DNA of 64,000 nt from contig JBEKNN010000002.1 in NCBI GenBank assembly GCA_049522755.1, forward strand, positions 35,181-99,180. The letters run 5' to 3'. The DNA is from PALSA-243 sp049522755 (lineage in GTDB: Bacteria; Acidobacteriota; Terriglobia; Bryobacterales; Bryobacteraceae). Each line of letters begins with the position of its first letter. Position 1 is the stretch's first letter. Below the pieces are notes generated by a model. The model ran no database searches and was not told the DNA's origin. It saw nothing but the letters and a program-made list of their open reading frames with translations. Positions 61,992 through 64,000 of the stretch are shown in pieces. Both the position numbers and the translations under genes were made by a program.

Positions 61992-63830
61992 TCACTGGAC
62001 CCGAAATACCTTCATCACCTCGTCGCCCAGATGGTTGATCACCTTGACTGCAATGCGTTTATTCATTGGTTTGTCGAAGGGGCGGGACGTGTCGCTGTTC
62101 AGAGTGGCCCACGCTTCTTCGTTGATCTCGGCCTTCAGCGTGGTTTTGAGGGCCTTGTACGGATCGTTGGCGCCCAGGAAATATGCGTGGCGGACGAAGA
62201 AGCTCTCCTCGTTGTAATCTGTGTCGATGAACCAGCAGGCGATCCCGTCGGCGCCGTCGCTGCGGACCTCGCCGGTGTTAGGATGGAACACATCCACGCC
62301 GTTGACCTTGACCTGGATTTTTCCGTTGGGGGCGTTCAGGATGTCGATATCCGGCTCACCGAAGATGACGAACAGGTTGCCCTTGCCGGTGTTCTTCAGG
62401 TCGTCGGCCATGTGCAGGTCGGCGTTCATGCGCGCTTTGAGCACGGGGATGCGGCCTAACTTGTCGAACTCCGCCGAGCGGGCATCGTAGTTGAAGGCGC
62501 AGGCGATCAGCACGTCGAACCCTGAATCGCCAGCTTCGCGGGCAGCCTCCACCAGGTCGGGGCGTGAGACGGTGCCGAACTCCGGACCAATAAAGATGGC
62601 GGCGCGTCTCTCAATGCCGGCAGCGCCCTCGGTGTATCGTCCCTCGGCGCAGACCAAGTATCCCGGCCATGCCGTGACAGATGTGAACGCGATCTTGTCT
62701 TCCTTGTGCGCCTGCTGGACGCCGGCGGTCGTGAGGTTCTCCAGGATCATCCGGACGAAATCCTGTTCGTCGCCGGTCTTTGATTTCGAGGCGCCGTCGA
62801 TTAGCTCGTCGTTCTCGTCGACAGCCAGGACGCGGTGCGGGGATAGGCTCTCAACGGTGAACGGCCCGGCTACACGGACGGTTTGCTTGTCGTCGTAGGG
62901 TTTGTCGTAGAGGAATTCGAACTCGGCTTTAGCCGCGATGGAAGCGTCGATTTCTTTTTGGCGGGCGATGCGCTGTTGCCACCATTGGGCGTGCAGCTTC
63001 TTGGCAGGCTCTGGCCATTTGTCGTCGGCGTCGCGAGGGATCTCCCAATCTTGCCATTTCTGCCTGACTGCGGCGTTGAGTTGCTCAAGGATTGGCTCGA
63101 GCGTGGCTTGGGACTTCTCCCAGATAACGTCGATCTCGGCGTTGTGGGCGATGGACTTAAGCGTTATGTGAGCTACGCGCTCATAGACAAAACCTTGGCG
63201 AAGGTCGCCGTGGGTGGGAGCCGCGGACGGGACTGATCGGGTGACTTCGGCTTCCTTCCGCTGGCCATCCTCGCTGTCCGCGAGCACGTAATAGGGATAA
63301 CGAGCTCCCATGATACGAGCGCGGGCAAGCGCGAGGGCTACGCGAGACGTATCTATGGTAATCCAACGGCGTCCCCACTGCTCTGCAGCGTAAGCGGATG
63401 TTCCTGAACCGCAAGTAGGATCGAGGACTAGGTCCCCGGGGTCTGTCGCCATCAGAATACAACGTTCGGTGACCTTGGTGTTCGTCTGCACAACATACAC
63501 TTTTTCATCAGTAAAAGCACCTGTCTGGGTGTCTGTCCATAAATCCGTGATGGGAGTGACGGCAAAGTCATCAATGAATCGAACATATGCAAGCGAGCGT
63601 GGCGTCGGATACCCCAAGCGCCATGCACGGTTCAAGCGGTTCATTCCTTCAATATTGGTCTTCCAGAACCCCTTGCCGCGCTGGAAGGTGATTCCGTGGA
63701 GTTCGTAGTCGAAACCAGTAGTCGAGCCACCACTCTGAGACTTGAGATTGTCGTGTCGATATACGCGAACGTTTGACAGCGCCATAGGTTCACGTCGGCG
63801 CTCCGCATCGTTCATCACCCGACGCGTCAT
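61992..63830 (-). CDS. DNA methyltransferase, N-terminally truncated (type III/beta-class-like)
   Basis: 612 residues from the ATG at 63830; the frame is open only to a TAA near 63907. Motif I is LVLDPTCGSGTSAYAAEQWG, followed by RRWITIDTSRVALALARARI, as in beta-class N6-adenine/N4-cytosine methyltransferases, where the catalytic (D/N)PPY motif IV lies N-terminal to motif I. No DPPY/NPPY is present, so the catalytic half, several hundred residues in comparable proteins, is missing. Upstream DNA reads like an insertion-sequence end. The remaining C-terminal 450 residues (target recognition or unknown) are intact. Probably inactive; first gene of the leftward operon. Confidence 0.75.
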   Translation of the reverse strand: MTRRVMNDAERRREPMALSNVRVYRHDNLKSQSGGSTTGFDYELHGITFQRGKGFWKTNIEGMNRLNRAWRLGYPTPRSLAYVRFIDDFAVTPITDLWTDTQTGAFTDEKVYVVQTNTKVTERCILMATDPGDLVLDPTCGSGTSAYAAEQWGRRWITIDTSRVALALARARIMGARYPYYVLADSEDGQRKEAEVTRSVPSAAPTHGDLRQGFVYERVAHITLKSIAHNAEIDVIWEKSQATLEPILEQLNAAVRQKWQDWEIPRDADDKWPEPAKKLHAQWWQQRIARQKEIDASIAAKAEFEFLYDKPYDDKQTVRVAGPFTVESLSPHRVLAVDENDELIDGASKSKTGDEQDFVRMILENLTTAGVQQAHKEDKIAFTSVTAWPGYLVCAEGRYTEGAAGIERRAAIFIGPEFGTVSRPDLVEAAREAGDSGFDVLIACAFNYDARSAEFDKLGRIPVLKARMNADLHMADDLKNTGKGNLFVIFGEPDIDILNAPNGKIQVKVNGVDVFHPNTGEVRSDGADGIACWFIDTDYNEESFFVRHAYFLGANDPYKALKTTLKAEINEEAWATLNSDTSRPFDKPMNKRIAVKVINHLGDEVMKVFRVQ

Positions 63831-63879
63831 TGCGTCTGTCTGAACCCTAGTGAATCGGCTTCCAGTATCCTGATCTAGC

Positions 63880-64000
63880 AGGCTGCGGAAAAACGGGTGT
63901 CTGACTTACTCGCGGTGTGTTCTAGCTGTTTTTTTGAGTTAGGATGTCACTGAGTAAAGACCCACGTGAGAGTGGGTGCTTGATTTAGTCGCTATTTCCG
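63880..64000. mobile_element. Possible insertion-sequence end truncating the methyltransferase
   Basis: AGCAGGCTGCGGAAAAACGG at about 63879-63898 resembles the terminal sequences of IS elements common in soil bacteria (complement TTTTTCCGCAGCCTGCT). It begins where methyltransferase homology stops. No transposase is within the window, so the call rests on this resemblance and position. Confidence 0.35.

Noticed and set aside
1..64000. tRNA, rRNA, CRISPR arrays and riboswitches
   Set aside because: No cloverleaf with TTCGA-type arm, no rRNA cores and no regularly spaced repeats were seen on reading both strands.

Overview
The window looks like a chromosomal segment of an Acidobacteriota bacterium, most likely a Bryobacterales / Candidatus Solibacter-type soil organism. 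This is inferred from gene content: two very large Oar-like TonB-dependent receptors with an N-terminal carboxypeptidase-regulatory domain, a duplicated-orphan (ADOP-type) ABC permease, many Tat- or Sec-exported oxidoreductases and beta-propellers, an FCD-type GntR regulator, and high-GC coding sequence. No rRNA, tRNA or CRISPR array was found.

Layout. 0-5.3 kb: the tail of a patatin-like protein, a secreted hypothetical protein and a TonB receptor. 5.5-29.4 kb: a catabolic region. It holds a Tat-exported aminotransferase, a 2-keto-4-pentenoate-hydratase-family enzyme with a cytochrome c-PQQ dehydrogenase, a second PQQ propeller plus a truncated third one, 4-hydroxy-2-oxovalerate aldolase and acylating acetaldehyde dehydrogenase, a divergent GntR regulator, and a five-gene operon (MFS carrier, two-cluster ferredoxin, 8-cysteine protein, two amidohydrolases). 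A second TonB receptor, an MmgE/PrpD protein and two paralogous Tat-exported beta-propellers follow. The aldolase and dehydrogenase turn 4-hydroxy-2-oxovalerate into pyruvate and acetyl-CoA, but no ring-cleaving dioxygenase is present. A recurrent GATCTATGATA motif, fully palindromic at one site, sits on promoters here and may define a local regulon. 29.4-30.0 kb holds decayed copies of a propeller and a TonB receptor.

30-44.2 kb is mostly housekeeping or envelope: HslUV protease, small stress-protein paralogues among broken genes, a nested palindromic repeat, a TPR protein, UPF0182, the ADOP permease, an MMPL transporter and a secreted hypothetical protein. 44.2-51 kb is a small lipid-type biosynthetic locus: a fatty acyl-AMP ligase-carrier-thioester reductase fusion divergent from a membrane desaturase and a P450. 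A glycosyltransferase remnant follows.

52.3-64 kb is an accessory island. It holds an HTH regulator divergent from a three-gene TIGR04255 cassette, remnants of an IS21-type transposase, a ParB-like domain and an integrase, and then a leftward operon: truncated DNA methyltransferase, unknown 180-aa protein, DEAD/DEAH helicase, and a UvrD-like helicase with a RelE/ParE-like N-terminal domain that is broken by a frameshift. The operon resembles a phage-defence or DNA-modification locus that has lost its methyltransferase N-terminus, possibly to an insertion sequence at the right edge. The two best candidates for undescribed biology are the ferredoxin/8-cysteine protein pair and this helicase-methyltransferase operon with the neighbouring TIGR04255 cassette.
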